A stretch of 64,000 nucleotides of DNA from Micromonospora sp. MP36 (GCF_008119785.1 NZ_VSFA01000025.1:20090-84089), one strand, 5' to 3'; counted from the first letter of the stretch, positions 23,584-33,277 are shown. A program made the numbers and translations. Notes: a model not told the origin generated them from the sequence alone.

Positions 23584-26500
23584 TCAGTTGACCGTGCCGA
23601 TGGCCACCGAGCCGCGGCCGACGACCGCGCCCTCGGTGGTGGTGACGGCCAGGTCGCCGAAGAGCTCCCGGCCGGCGGCCGGGGTGGCCAGGGCGGTCAC
23701 CGTACCGGTCAGGGTCGCGGTGGCGCCGTTGGCCAGGGTCAGCGGCGTGGCCGGGGCGGAGACGTTACCCAGCGACGCCGAGGCGAACGAGTCCCGGTAG
23801 TCGTAGGCGGTGCTGCCGCCGGCGCCGTCCACCGCGTACCCGTCGATCCGCACCCGGTAGGTGCCGGGAGCCGGGTTCCGCAGGGTCACCGCCTCCTCCG
23901 AGTCACCGTCGGCCGAGCGGCCGACCTCGGTGGTGCCGAGGAAGACGTACAGGTCGAGGTCGGTGCTGGGGTTGGCCGGGTTGCCGATCCGGGCGGTGAA
24001 GCTGGACACGCCGGCCGGGATGTCGACCGTGTACTCCTGGACGGTGCCCTCGGTGATGGTCGGCCGCTCGGCGCGCACGCTGGAGAGCGGGCCACCCACA
24101 CCGGTCACCTGGACCGGACCAAAGGTGTTGGTCAGGCCCCAGCTCACCTCGGTGGGCGCGCCAGCGGTGACGGACGGCAGTTCGACGACGCCCGGCTCGA
24201 CCTTGACGCCCTGCACCCGCGCCTGCAGCTGGAACGGGTTGTCCAGCGTCGGCGAGGTACGCCGGGCCTCCACCTCGATCTCCCAGACGCCCGGGATCGG
24301 GTTCTGGTAGTCCCGCTCCTGCGGCTTGCAGGCGGCGGCGTCGGAGAAGTTGGTGTAGCAGGCCGTGCTCGCGGTGCTCTCCACCGGCACGCCGTACGGG
24401 TTGATGGCGATGAACCGGGTCTGCGAGCCGGTGGCGACGCCGGACAGGTTCACCTGCAGCGCGCCGGCGCCCTGGGGAACCGTCACGTAGTACGAGGTGA
24501 ACCCGTTGCGCTCCACGGAGCCCTGGGTGGAGAACGAGTAGGCCGGGGCGCTGACCGTGTTCGAGGCGACCACCACGGTGGAGACCTCGAAGTCGACCAC
24601 CGGGGTGGCCGGGTCGTCAACGGTCATGATGGCGCCGTGCGCGCCGGCGGTCATCGGCTTGGCCTTCACCTGGACCGTGACGGTCTTGTTCAGCGGCAGC
24701 CAAACGACGGCCGGCGCGGTGAAGGTGCCGTCGTTGCCGCGGAAGGCGATCTCGTGCCTGATGCTCTTGTTCGGGCCGCTGGTCCGGGTCAGCTTGACCG
24801 CGTAGAAGCGGCCCTCCTTCACCTTCTGGCCACCGCGGTCGGCGGCGCAGCGGTTGTGGATGCCGGTGCCCACGTTCGGGCTCGGCTCGAAGGTGCCGAG
24901 CTGCTCGTTGTACTTCGCCAGGTTCGCCGACAGCTCGGTGCAGACCGCCGCCGCGGAGGTGTAGGTGCGGGTCGTCACGCCCTGGGCCAGCAGCTTCCAC
25001 GCGCCCGGCACGTTGAACATGCCGTAGCCCTGCGCGTACGTCGGGACGCCCGCGATCGGCTTGGCGGAGGTGTAGATGGCCCGGCGCAGCGCGGCCGGGG
25101 TGACCGCCTGGCCGGTGGCCTTGGCGGCGGAGAGCAGCAGCGCGGCGGCACCGGTGGCCTGCGGGGAGGCCATCGAGGTGCCGTTCAGCATCTGGTAGCC
25201 CGGGGGCAGCGGGTAGCCGGCCTCCGCGACGGGGACGCCGGGCTGCCAGGTCGGCGCGGTCGAGATGGCCGAGCCGGGGGCGGCGATGTTCGGCTTGAAC
25301 CCGCCGTCCTCACGCGGGCCGCGCGAGGAGAAGTTGAACAGCGCGTTGTCCTTGCGGACGACCGAGCCGTAGTTGGCCAGCCAGGTGTCCTTGCTGATGT
25401 TGGCGGCGACGCTGACCACGTTGTCCGCGACCGACGGGTCGCCGACGGTGTTCAGGCCCGGGCCGGAGTTGCCGGCCGAGATGAACATCTGCACGCCGTA
25501 CGTGGTGATCAGGGTGTTGTAGAGCTGGGCGCGGGCGTTGGCGCCGTCGTTCAGCGCCGGCAGCCCGCCGATCGACATGTTGATCACGTCGACCTTGCGG
25601 TTGACCACCAGGTCGACCATGCCGGTGGTGAGCGCCGCGTAGGTGCAGCCGCCGCCCCACGAGCAGGCCCGGGCGGAGACCAGCTTGGCGCCCGGGGCCG
25701 CGCCGTCGAAGGCGCTGTTGCCCAGCATGTCGTTGGCGGCGGTGATGCCGGCGACGTGCGTGCCGTGGGTGCTCTCGATGATGCCGATGTTGACGTAGTC
25801 GACCAGGCCGGGGCCGCCGACCGGAGTGGTGTCGACGTTGCGACGGTACTCGACCACGAACGGGATCTGTTCCCGTACCGCGGTGGGCGGGTTGTCCGTG
25901 CCGAAGTGGCCGACCTGGAACTTCTCCTTGTACGGCCGCATCAGCTCGTCGTCGGTGAAGTCGTTGTTCTGGTTGGCGTCCACCCAGATGTTGCCGGTGG
26001 CCTGGTCGTACAGGATGCCCCAGAAGTCGGTCTTGTCACCGTCGCGGTTCACGTCGCCGCCGGCGTCGCTGGCGGCGGTGATGTTCTCCCGGAAGACGTT
26101 GAACTTGTACGTGCCGGCCGGCGCCTTCCAGGTGCCGAGCGAGGTGGTGAACGACGGGCCGCTCACCTCGGTGATCATCGCGCGCCAGGAGGCGTCCTCG
26201 AACGGGTCGGTCGCGGTGACCCAGTCGACGATTTTGCGCTCGCCGGTGGTGGTCTTCTGGAGCGCCGGCTGGTCCAGGTCCACACCGGAGTCCATGATGC
26301 CGATGGTGACGCCGCGGCCGTCCCAGGTCGGGTGTGCGGCCTTGAAGGCCTCCGCGCCGGTCTCGTTGGTCGGCATGTACGGGTTGACGGCACCGGTGTC
26401 CGCGCCCGGGCCGGCCAGCGTCTCGCCCTGCTTGGCGATCTTCGCGCCGGCCGGGGCGGCCTCGGGGGTCGGGTCGGGCAGCTTGATGGTCTCGTCGAGG

Positions 26501-26886
26501 TCGACCGCCGAGACACCCGGCAGCGTGGCGGCCTTGAGGACCTTCCCGGTGGGGACCTTGGCCAGCAGGAAGCCGACCTGGTCGTACCGCTGGGTGACCG
26601 CGGCGCCGAGGCCCTTGAGCCCGTCGGCGACCTTCTTGGCCGAGCCCTGCTTGGCAGCGATGATCAGGGTGACGGTGGGGGCGTGCTTCGCCTCCGCCTC
26701 GTCGAGAAGCTTGGCGTCGTGCGCACCGAGCGTCTCAGCGGCGGTCGGCTGGGCGGCGTCGGGAGCGGCGGCGGGCGCGGCGCTCGCGGTGGCGGCACCA
26801 CTCCCGATGGTCATGGCGCCGGCCGCCAGGACCGAGGCGAAGAGCGCGGCGGAGGTGCGCCGGCTCCGGTTGCGGGGTTGACTCAC
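23584..26886 (-). CDS. Secreted S8 (subtilisin-like) serine peptidase, multidomain
   Basis: A 1100-residue exported protease. A signal peptide of about 35 residues (ALFASVLAAGAMTIGSGAATASAAP) is followed by an inhibitor-like propeptide and a subtilase domain with the triad Asp in GIMDSGVDLDQP, His in STHGTHVAGITAAND and Ser in NGTSMASPQATGAAALL; the oxyanion Asn is in FISAGNSGPG. Between Asp and His is a long insert of about 160 residues. The C-terminal 450 residues are beta-rich, with a tripeptidyl-peptidase-like segment and a PPC-like domain (DLDLYVFLG, PGTYRVRIDGYAV). GTG 26886 has a GGAGG ribosome site. Probably secreted for extracellular protein breakdown. It stands alone. Confidence 0.93.
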   Translation of the reverse strand: MSQPRNRSRRTSAALFASVLAAGAMTIGSGAATASAAPAAAPDAAQPTAAETLGAHDAKLLDEAEAKHAPTVTLIIAAKQGSAKKVADGLKGLGAAVTQRYDQVGFLLAKVPTGKVLKAATLPGVSAVDLDETIKLPDPTPEAAPAGAKIAKQGETLAGPGADTGAVNPYMPTNETGAEAFKAAHPTWDGRGVTIGIMDSGVDLDQPALQKTTTGERKIVDWVTATDPFEDASWRAMITEVSGPSFTTSLGTWKAPAGTYKFNVFRENITAASDAGGDVNRDGDKTDFWGILYDQATGNIWVDANQNNDFTDDELMRPYKEKFQVGHFGTDNPPTAVREQIPFVVEYRRNVDTTPVGGPGLVDYVNIGIIESTHGTHVAGITAANDMLGNSAFDGAAPGAKLVSARACSWGGGCTYAALTTGMVDLVVNRKVDVINMSIGGLPALNDGANARAQLYNTLITTYGVQMFISAGNSGPGLNTVGDPSVADNVVSVAANISKDTWLANYGSVVRKDNALFNFSSRGPREDGGFKPNIAAPGSAISTAPTWQPGVPVAEAGYPLPPGYQMLNGTSMASPQATGAAALLLSAAKATGQAVTPAALRRAIYTSAKPIAGVPTYAQGYGMFNVPGAWKLLAQGVTTRTYTSAAAVCTELSANLAKYNEQLGTFEPSPNVGTGIHNRCAADRGGQKVKEGRFYAVKLTRTSGPNKSIRHEIAFRGNDGTFTAPAVVWLPLNKTVTVQVKAKPMTAGAHGAIMTVDDPATPVVDFEVSTVVVASNTVSAPAYSFSTQGSVERNGFTSYYVTVPQGAGALQVNLSGVATGSQTRFIAINPYGVPVESTASTACYTNFSDAAACKPQERDYQNPIPGVWEIEVEARRTSPTLDNPFQLQARVQGVKVEPGVVELPSVTAGAPTEVSWGLTNTFGPVQVTGVGGPLSSVRAERPTITEGTVQEYTVDIPAGVSSFTARIGNPANPSTDLDLYVFLGTTEVGRSADGDSEEAVTLRNPAPGTYRVRIDGYAVDGAGGSTAYDYRDSFASASLGNVSAPATPLTLANGATATLTGTVTALATPAAGRELFGDLAVTTTEGAVVGRGSVAIGTVN

Positions 26887-27028
26887 GTTCTCTTCCTCCA
26901 GAGAACAGGGCCCTTCAGGAACAGGGCACAGGTAACCGAGATCCTTCGGGGTGGGCCGTGCCGGTGTCACTAGCGCGAGGTCGGTTGTGATCAGTCCGTG
27001 ACACGGATCGGTCGTGGTCGTCGCCCGG

Positions 27029-28216
27029 TCAGTCCTCGATGTCCCGTCCGGCCGATGTGGACGCCGGGCCGGTGCCGGGCGACAGCAGCTCCGGCGCCTG
27101 CGGCTGGCGGGGCGCCACCTCGACCTGGGGCGGAGCGGTCAACGCCTGGTCGGAGACGCCCAGCTCGGCCAGCTTGCGGGCGCTGACCAGCACCCGCGCC
27201 TCCAGCGAACCCACCGCCCGGTTGTACGCGGTCACCGCCCCGCCCAGCGAGGTGCCCAGCTTGCCCACGTGGTCGCCCAGGGTGGACAGTCGCCCGTACA
27301 GCTCGCGGGCCAGCGAGTGCACCGTGGCGGCGTTGCGGGCCAGGGCCTCCTGCCGCCACGAGTAGGCCACGGTGCGCAGCAGCGCCACCAGGGTGGCCGG
27401 CGTGGCCAGCACCACGTTGCGGGCGAACGCGTGCTCCAGCAGCGTCGGGTCGCGCTGCAACGCCACGTCGAGGAACGGGTCCGCCGGCACGAAGAGCACC
27501 ACGAACTCGGGCGACTGGTCGAACGCGGCCCAGTAGGACTTGGCGGCCAGGGAGTCCACGTGCGCCCGCAGGTGCCGGGCGTGCGCGTCGAGGTGGGTGT
27601 CCCGCCCCCGCTCGTCGCGTGCCTCCATGGCGGTCAGGTACGCGTCGAAGGGCGCCTTGGCGTCGACCACCACCGTCCGGCCGCCGTGCAGCCGGACCAC
27701 CAGGTCGGGGCGTACCCCCTGGTGGTCGGTGGCGGCGGTGACCTGCTCGGAGAAGTCGCAGTGCTCCAGCATCCCGGCCGCCTCGACGATCCGGCGGAGC
27801 TGGTGCTCGCCCCAGCGGCCGCGGACCTGCGGGGCGCGCAGCGCCGCGACGAGCTGCTTGGTCTCGGTGCGCAGCTCCCCGGAGACCGTGCTCATCGCCC
27901 GCACCTGCTCGCGCAGCTCCGCGTACGCGTCGACCCGGTCGTGCTCCAGCTCGGCGACCCGCTGCTCGTAGCGCCGGAGGGTGTCGTGCAGCGGGGCCAC
28001 CGCCCGCGCCACGGCCTCCTGCGACTGGGCGGTCGCCTCGTAGCTGAGCGCCCGCATCGACTGCTCCAGCCGCCCCTCGCCCTCGCGGGTGGCGGCGAGG
28101 GTCGCCTCCAGCCGGGCGATCTGGGTCGCCGAGCGGGACTTGGCGGCCAGCCAGCCCACCGCGCCGCCGGCGGCGAGACAGATGATCACCACGGCCAGCG
28201 TTGCGATGCTCGTCAC
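27029..28216 (-). CDS. rmuC: DNA recombination protein RmuC family
   Basis: A 395-residue protein. Residues about 2-24 form a membrane anchor (SIATLAVVIICLAAGGAVGWL), followed by about 100 residues of coiled coil and the RmuC domain with RGRWGEHQLRRIVEAAGMLEHCDF, RPDLVVRLHGGRTVVVDAKAPFDAYL and EFVVLFVPADPFLDVAL, which carry the conserved acidic and Lys residues of a restriction-endonuclease-like fold. E. coli RmuC limits inversions at short repeats, but its biochemical role is unclear. GTG 28216 is set by AAGCTT at leaderless distance and by the start of the hydrophobic anchor. Divergent from the 28271 gene. Confidence 0.9.
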   Translation of the reverse strand: MTSIATLAVVIICLAAGGAVGWLAAKSRSATQIARLEATLAATREGEGRLEQSMRALSYEATAQSQEAVARAVAPLHDTLRRYEQRVAELEHDRVDAYAELREQVRAMSTVSGELRTETKQLVAALRAPQVRGRWGEHQLRRIVEAAGMLEHCDFSEQVTAATDHQGVRPDLVVRLHGGRTVVVDAKAPFDAYLTAMEARDERGRDTHLDAHARHLRAHVDSLAAKSYWAAFDQSPEFVVLFVPADPFLDVALQRDPTLLEHAFARNVVLATPATLVALLRTVAYSWRQEALARNAATVHSLARELYGRLSTLGDHVGKLGTSLGGAVTAYNRAVGSLEARVLVSARKLAELGVSDQALTAPPQVEVAPRQPQAPELLSPGTGPASTSAGRDIED

Positions 28217-28258
28217 CCTCCGAAGCTTGCCAAACAGGTACGACGTGACCGGCGTGGG

Positions 28259-28264
28259 TACCGT
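28259..28264 (+). promoter_or_regulatory. Leaderless -10 hexamer of 28271 gene
   Basis: TACCGT has exactly 6 nt before ATG 28271, in the gap divergent from rmuC. Confidence 0.5.
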
Positions 28265-28270
28265 CGAGTC

Positions 28271-29122
28271 ATGAGAGTTGCGCTGTGGTTCGTCCTGGTG
28301 CTGATGCTCGGAGGTGCCCTGGTGTTCTGGCGGTGGGGGAGCAGGTCGCGCAGGGCCACCGAGCTGGCCGACGCCCGGGCCGAGGCGCAGCGCTGGTACG
28401 AGCGGCTCGGCGGGCAGCTGATGAACCTGCACGGCGACGCCCCGGCGGTACGCCAGGCGCTGGCCGACGCGGGCGAGCGGTACAACGCGGCCGGCTCCCA
28501 GTTGGAGCAGGCGCGCACCCCGCACCAGTTCGCGCTGGCCCGGGAGACCGCGCTGGAGGGGCTGGCGTACATCCGGGCGGCGCGGACCGCGCTGGGCATC
28601 GACCCGGGGCCGGAGCTGCCGCCGCTGGCCGCCGCCCGGGGCGCCGGGGTGCTCACCAAGGAGCGCGAGGTCAACGTGCAGGGGCAGACCTACCGGGCCG
28701 GCCCGCAGCCGGGCAACCACACCCCCTACTACTACCCGGGCGGCAACTGGCAGGGGCGGCGGGTGCCCGCCGGCTGGTACTCGACGCCGTGGTGGAAGAC
28801 CGCGCTCGGCGCCGGGGCCGGGGTGATCGGCGGCATGCTGATCGCCGACGCCCTCTTCTCACCCGCCTTCGCCGACCCTGGTTACGGCTACGAGGCCGGC
28901 TACCAGGAGGGCTTCCAGGACGGCTTCGGCGACGGCCAGGACTACGGCGACCAGGGTAACGACTTCGGCGGCGACCAGTTCGGCGGCGACCAGTTCACCG
29001 GCGGTCAGGGCGGTGGCGACTTCTCCGGCGGAGACTATTCCGCCGGGGGCGACTACGGCGGCTTCGGTGACTTCGGCGGCGGGGACTTCGGTGGGGGCGA
29101 CTTCGGCGGCGGCGACTGGTGA
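28271..29122 (+). CDS. Membrane protein with Gly/Asp/Phe repeat tail, unknown
   Basis: A 283-residue protein: an N-terminal membrane helix (VALWFVLVLMLGGALVFWRWG), a helical region of about 90 residues (ELADARAEAQRWYERLGGQL), a loop with TYRAGPQPGNHTPYYYPGG, a second membrane segment (TALGAGAGVIGGMLIADALF), and a repetitive tail of about 75 residues rich in Gly, Asp, Phe and Tyr (units such as FGGDQ and FGGGD). The tail resembles those of TPM-domain and other secreted-face proteins, but no TPM domain is present. Function unknown. It converges on ppc through a shared hairpin. Confidence 0.8.
   Translation: MRVALWFVLVLMLGGALVFWRWGSRSRRATELADARAEAQRWYERLGGQLMNLHGDAPAVRQALADAGERYNAAGSQLEQARTPHQFALARETALEGLAYIRAARTALGIDPGPELPPLAAARGAGVLTKEREVNVQGQTYRAGPQPGNHTPYYYPGGNWQGRRVPAGWYSTPWWKTALGAGAGVIGGMLIADALFSPAFADPGYGYEAGYQEGFQDGFGDGQDYGDQGNDFGGDQFGGDQFTGGQGGGDFSGGDYSAGGDYGGFGDFGGGDFGGGDFGGGDW
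28957..29119 (+). repeat. Imperfect tandem codon repeats (GGD/F tail)
   Basis: The 3' end of the 28271 gene is built of short related units: TTCGGCGGCGACCAG occurs twice in tandem near 28973, and GACTTCGG(C/T)GGNGGNG recurs several times up to the stop. They encode a Gly/Asp/aromatic tail. Confidence 0.75.
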
Positions 29123-29143
29123 CCGGCCGCTGAGCGCAGCACG

Positions 29144-29180
29144 GCAACGAGCCCCGGTCGGCGTGACCGGGGCCCGTTGC
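29144..29180. terminator. Bidirectional terminator, 28271 gene / ppc
   Basis: Arms 29144-29159 and 29165-29180 pair over 16 bp with one mismatch around the loop GGCGT (left arm begins GCAACGAGCCCC). It lies between two convergent stop codons. Confidence 0.85.
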
Positions 29181-29193
29181 GGTCCGACGTCGG

Positions 29194-31980
29194 TCAGCCG
29201 GTGTTGCGCATGCCGGCGGCGATGCCGTTGACCGTGGTCAGCAGCGCCCGCTCCAGCGCCGTACCGTCGTTGGGGGCGCGGCGGCCGCCGGGCGCGGTCG
29301 CCACCGCGCGGCCCGCGGCGCCGGAGTCCCGGTACTGCCGCAGCAGCGCCACCTGGAGGTGATGCAGCGGCTCGAGGTAGGTGTCGCGCACCGCCAGCGT
29401 CCGCTGGAGGACGGGCGAGTTCTCCAGCAGGGCCGGCGAGGCGGTGACCGCCAGCACCTCCTGCTTGGTCAGCTCGTACTCCTGCTCGATCTTTTCGAAG
29501 ATCGGGTGCAGCTTCTTCGGGACCAGGGTCTCGACGTACCGGCGGGCGATGGTGAGGTCGGTCTTGGTCAGCATCATCTCGACGTTCGACAGGAACGTGC
29601 GGAAGAAGTGCCAGTTGCGGTGCATCTCGGCGAGCACGTCCTCCAGACCGGCGGCACGCGCGGCGGCCAGCCCGGACCCGACGCCGAACCAGCCGGGGAC
29701 GATCTGCCGGGTCTGCGTCCAGCCGAACACCCATGGGATGGCCCGCAGGCCCGCCAGGCCGGCGCCGGTGTTCGGCCGCTTCGCCGGCCGGGAGCCGATG
29801 TTCAGCTGACCCAGCAGCTCGGTGGGGGTGGAGGCCCAGAAGTACGCGGCCAGGTCCGGGTCCTCGACCAACGACCGGTACGACCGGAACGCCGCCTCGG
29901 AGACCACGTCCATGGTCGCGTCCCAGCGTTCCAGCATCTCGGCCGGCTGCCGGGGCGCGGTGTGCAGCAGCGTCGCCTGGAGCACCGCGGCCACGGTCAG
30001 CTCCAGGTTCTCCCGGGCCAGCGCGGGCAGCGTGTACTTGTCGGAGATGACCTCGCCCTGCTCGGTCACCTTGATCGCGCCGTCCAGGGTGCCGTACGGC
30101 TGGGCCAGGATGGCGTCGTGGGTGGGGCCACCGCCCCGGCCGACCGTGCCGCCCCGGCCGTGGAAGAGCCGCAGGTGCACGCCGTGCCGGGCGGCCACGT
30201 CGCGCAGCGCCCGCTGGGCCCGGTGGATGGACCACTGGCTGGTGGTGATGCCGGCCTCCTTGTTGGAGTCGGAGTAGCCCAGCATCACCTCCTGCACGTC
30301 GCCCCGGGCCGCGACCAGCGCCCGGTACGCCGGCAGCGACAGCAGTTCGTCCAGCAGTTCGCCGCCGGCGTTCAGTTCCGCCGGGGTCTCCAGCAGCGGC
30401 ACGAAGCCGATCCGGGCCCGGCCGCTGTGCACGTCGATCAGGCCGGCCTCGCGGGCCAGCACCACCGCGGCGAGCACGTCGTCCACGCCGAGGGTCATCG
30501 AGATGATGTACGACTCGATCACCTCGGCGCCGAACCGGTCCTGGGCCTCGCGGATCGCCCCGAACACGTCGAACGTCTTCCGGGCGTTCTCGGTGAGCGG
30601 CGTGTCGAGGGTGGAGAGCGGCCGGCGGCCGGCCAGCTCGTCGGCGAGCAGCTTGGTGCGCTCCAGCCGGCTCAGCGACGGGTAGTCGGACACCTCGCCG
30701 ACCGCCCCGTAGAGCTGGGCGAGGACCGCGTGGTGCGCCTCGGCGTGCTCACGGACGTCCATGGTGGCCAGGTGCAGCCCGAACGCGGAGACCGTACGGA
30801 TCGTCGAGGCGAGCCGGCCCACGGCGGTGAGCTGCCCGGAGTTGCGGGCCAGCGAGGCGCGCAGCAGCTCCAGATCCGCGATCAGCTCGGCGGAGCCGCG
30901 GTAGTCCCGCCCGGGCACGTGCGGGGTGTCGTTGCGCAGCCGCTCCCGGGTGTTGGCCAGCTTCGCCTTCACGCACCGCGCCTTGAGCCGGTAGGGCTCC
31001 TCGGCGTTGACCCGGCGGAACCGGGGCGCCACCTCGGGCAGCGCGTCCAGGTCGGTGGCGAGGCTGGCGGAGAGGTCCAGCGAGACCGCGCGCAGCCGGC
31101 GGGAGACGGAGACTTCACTGATGAGCTCGTCCATCGCCTTCTCGGTGGCCTCGATGCCGTGCTCGTGCTGGATCCGCAGCACCTCGCGGGTGACCGTCGG
31201 GGTGACGAAGGGGTTGCCGTCCCGGTCGCCGCCGATCCAGGTGCCGAAGGTGAGCGGGCGGGCGGTCGGCGAGGTCTCCACGCCCAGGGTGCGCAGCGTG
31301 TCGGCGAGGTCGTCGAGGACCTGCGGGGCGGCCTCGGCGTGCAGGTCGCGCAGGTAGTAGATGGCGTTGCGGGCCTCGTCGGTCGGGTCGGGCCGGTCCA
31401 GCCGCAGCTCGTCCGTCTGCCACATCAGGTCCAGCAGCTCGGCCAGGCGCCGGTTGGCCGGGCCCTCGTCGCTGGCCCCGTAGAGGATGGCGTTGGCGGT
31501 CTCCGCGTCGAGTTCGTCGGCGATGGCGCGCAGCTTGGACAGGATCGACCGGCGGGCCGCCTCGGTGGGGTGGGCGGTGAAGACCGGGCGTACCGCGAGC
31601 CGGCGGGCCACCGCGGCGATCTCCTCGGCCGGGACTCCGCGCTCGGCGATCATCTTGGCCGCCTGGTCCAGCCAGCCGCCGTGCATCGCCCGGCGGCGGC
31701 GCAGGTCGCGGGCCCGGTGCACCTGCTCGGTGATGTTGGCCAGGTGGAAGTAGGTGGAGAAGGCGCGGGCCAGCTTCGTGCCGGTGGTGACGTCCAGGCC
31801 GGCGAGGCGCTGCGCGGCGGCGGGGGCGTCGGAGCGGACCTGCGCGCGGATCTCCTCGACCAGGTCGAGGAGCGGCCGGCCCTCCTGGCGGGCGAGGGTC
31901 TGCCCGAGCAGGGTGCCGAGGCGGCGGATGTCGGCCCGGAGAGCGGCGTCGGGCCCGTCGTGGTCGTGCTGGTCGGTCAC
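29194..31980 (-). CDS. ppc: Phosphoenolpyruvate carboxylase
   Basis: A 928-residue enzyme, full length for bacterial PEPC, which carboxylates PEP to oxaloacetate to refill the TCA cycle. Motifs: VFTAHPTEAARRSILSKL near residue 140 (catalytic His), WIGGDRDGNPFVTP near 245, VMLGYSDSNKEAGITTSQW, FHGRGGTVGRGGGPTHDAI (catalytic loop), and the C-terminal LLTTVNGIAAGMRNTG that closes the allosteric site. The GTG start has AAGGAG about 7 nt upstream. With pckG in the same window it forms the opposing pair of the PEP-oxaloacetate node. Monocistronic between two convergent or divergent neighbours. Confidence 0.98.
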   Translation of the reverse strand: MTDQHDHDGPDAALRADIRRLGTLLGQTLARQEGRPLLDLVEEIRAQVRSDAPAAAQRLAGLDVTTGTKLARAFSTYFHLANITEQVHRARDLRRRRAMHGGWLDQAAKMIAERGVPAEEIAAVARRLAVRPVFTAHPTEAARRSILSKLRAIADELDAETANAILYGASDEGPANRRLAELLDLMWQTDELRLDRPDPTDEARNAIYYLRDLHAEAAPQVLDDLADTLRTLGVETSPTARPLTFGTWIGGDRDGNPFVTPTVTREVLRIQHEHGIEATEKAMDELISEVSVSRRLRAVSLDLSASLATDLDALPEVAPRFRRVNAEEPYRLKARCVKAKLANTRERLRNDTPHVPGRDYRGSAELIADLELLRASLARNSGQLTAVGRLASTIRTVSAFGLHLATMDVREHAEAHHAVLAQLYGAVGEVSDYPSLSRLERTKLLADELAGRRPLSTLDTPLTENARKTFDVFGAIREAQDRFGAEVIESYIISMTLGVDDVLAAVVLAREAGLIDVHSGRARIGFVPLLETPAELNAGGELLDELLSLPAYRALVAARGDVQEVMLGYSDSNKEAGITTSQWSIHRAQRALRDVAARHGVHLRLFHGRGGTVGRGGGPTHDAILAQPYGTLDGAIKVTEQGEVISDKYTLPALARENLELTVAAVLQATLLHTAPRQPAEMLERWDATMDVVSEAAFRSYRSLVEDPDLAAYFWASTPTELLGQLNIGSRPAKRPNTGAGLAGLRAIPWVFGWTQTRQIVPGWFGVGSGLAAARAAGLEDVLAEMHRNWHFFRTFLSNVEMMLTKTDLTIARRYVETLVPKKLHPIFEKIEQEYELTKQEVLAVTASPALLENSPVLQRTLAVRDTYLEPLHHLQVALLRQYRDSGAAGRAVATAPGGRRAPNDGTALERALLTTVNGIAAGMRNTG

Positions 31981-32103
31981 GGTGCGCTCCTTACGCGAGT
32001 ACGAAGGACAGCGCTGTCCGACTCCCTGGATCGTATCCGCGTGGGCCCCGGTGTCAGGAGGGGGACGGGGTGATGATCTGCACTCCGGGACGGATCGACC
32101 GGT

Positions 32104-33159
32104 TCAGCCATCGGCCATCGGTCTCCCGGGTGCGGCCGGCCGGGCCCGCGCGGCCCGGACGGCGCGCCGGTGCACCCGGAAGAGCGTCGCGGTGACCAGC
32201 CCGAGGATCCCGAGCACGGCCCAGATCCCCAGTGCCACCAGCGGCCAGCGCGCGCCCCGCCAGTCGAAGTAGACGGCCGACTTGAGCGAGTCGGTGGCCA
32301 GGCCGGGGACGTTCCACCGGTGCATCCCGCGCAGGAAAGCGGGCAGGAACTCCGGGGCGTAGATGCCGCCCGAGCCGGGGTTGCCGAGCACCACCAGCAG
32401 CAGGATCACCAGCCCGGTGCCGAGCAGCCCCAGCCACCCCTGCACCGCCGCGGCGACCATGCCGGCGGCGAACACGGTGAGCGCGCCCACCAGGAAGACC
32501 ACCGCGACCTCGTGGTCCCAGATGTGCATCACCGGCCCGACCAGCACCGCGCCGATGATTCCGAGCAGCACGGAGTGCACCGCGAGGGTGGCGATCCGCA
32601 GGCCGGCGCGGCGCAGGCTGCGGGGTGCGGTGCCGAGCGAGATGCCCAGGGCGGTGGACGCCAGGTAGCCCCCGAGGACCAGGCCGACCGCAAGGTAGAA
32701 CGGCACCAACCCGCGCGGGTCGCCGGCGGCGGTGGGCACCTCGTCGGTGACCTGGAGCGGCAGGTTGGCCTGCCGGGCGGCTTGGGTGAGCACCTGGGTG
32801 ACCAGATCGGTGGCGGCGGGCGCGCTGGCGCTCGCCGTGGTGAGGGTCAGGCCGCCGCCCGGGTCGGCGTGGAGCACCGCGTAGACCTCGCGGGACCGCA
32901 GGGCGTCGAGGGCGCCGTCCGGGTTGTCGTACTGGACGGGCTTGAGCGTGTCGGTCCGGCTGCGGACGGCGGCCAGCACCGCCTGGGCGCGCTGGTCGCC
33001 CGCGGCCACCCCGACCGGCAGGTCGTGCGGGGTCGGCTTGTGCAGCGCCCCGACGTACGCCGCGATGAACGCGGTGGCCAGGGCGAGCGTGCCGATCAGC
33101 AGCCCGGCCGCCCGCGGCAGCCACTCGCGTACCGGAAGCTCCCGCCCCTGCTCGCCCAC
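32104..33159 (-). CDS. ABC-2/YhgE-like (DUF3533-type) membrane protein
   Basis: A 351-residue membrane protein. One N-terminal helix (AAGLLIGTLALATAFIAAYVGAL) is followed by an extracytoplasmic domain of about 130 residues (LPVGVAAGDQRAQAVLAAVRSR, AVLHADPGGGLTLTTASASAPA), then five helices toward the C-terminus, including VPFYLAVGLVLGGYLAST and a loop with NPGSGGIYAPEFLPAFLRGMHRWNVPG. That layout is that of YhgE/Pip-type and DUF3533 proteins related to ABC-2 permeases; no ATPase is nearby. The GTG start has TAGGCT exactly 6 nt upstream (33166-33171). Function unknown; envelope export or phage-receptor-like roles are known for relatives. Confidence 0.78.
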   Translation of the reverse strand: MGEQGRELPVREWLPRAAGLLIGTLALATAFIAAYVGALHKPTPHDLPVGVAAGDQRAQAVLAAVRSRTDTLKPVQYDNPDGALDALRSREVYAVLHADPGGGLTLTTASASAPAATDLVTQVLTQAARQANLPLQVTDEVPTAAGDPRGLVPFYLAVGLVLGGYLASTALGISLGTAPRSLRRAGLRIATLAVHSVLLGIIGAVLVGPVMHIWDHEVAVVFLVGALTVFAAGMVAAAVQGWLGLLGTGLVILLLVVLGNPGSGGIYAPEFLPAFLRGMHRWNVPGLATDSLKSAVYFDWRGARWPLVALGIWAVLGILGLVTATLFRVHRRAVRAARARPAAPGRPMADG

Positions 33160-33165
33160 GTGGCC

Positions 33166-33171
33166 AGCCTA
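33166..33171 (-). promoter_or_regulatory. Leaderless -10 hexamer of 32104 gene
   Basis: TAGGCT on the minus strand has exactly 6 nt before the GTG at 33159. The divergent S66 gene has its own leaderless hexamer at 33278-33283. Confidence 0.5.
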
Positions 33172-33277
33172 GGGCGGCGCTTCGCCCGGGTTGTGCGGTT
33201 TCGCCGCCCCGCCCCGCCCCGCCCGGCGCGACCGGCCGGCCCGGCGGACGGCCGGAAAATCCGCTGGCCCGGGCCGA

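Noticed and set aside
24637..26973. A 778-codon open frame opposite the subtilase gene
   Set aside because: Repetitive Gly/Arg/Val translation with no domain; mirror of a clear S8 protease.
29359..32073. A 904-codon plus-strand frame opposite ppc
   Set aside because: Mirror of PEP carboxylase, no family character.
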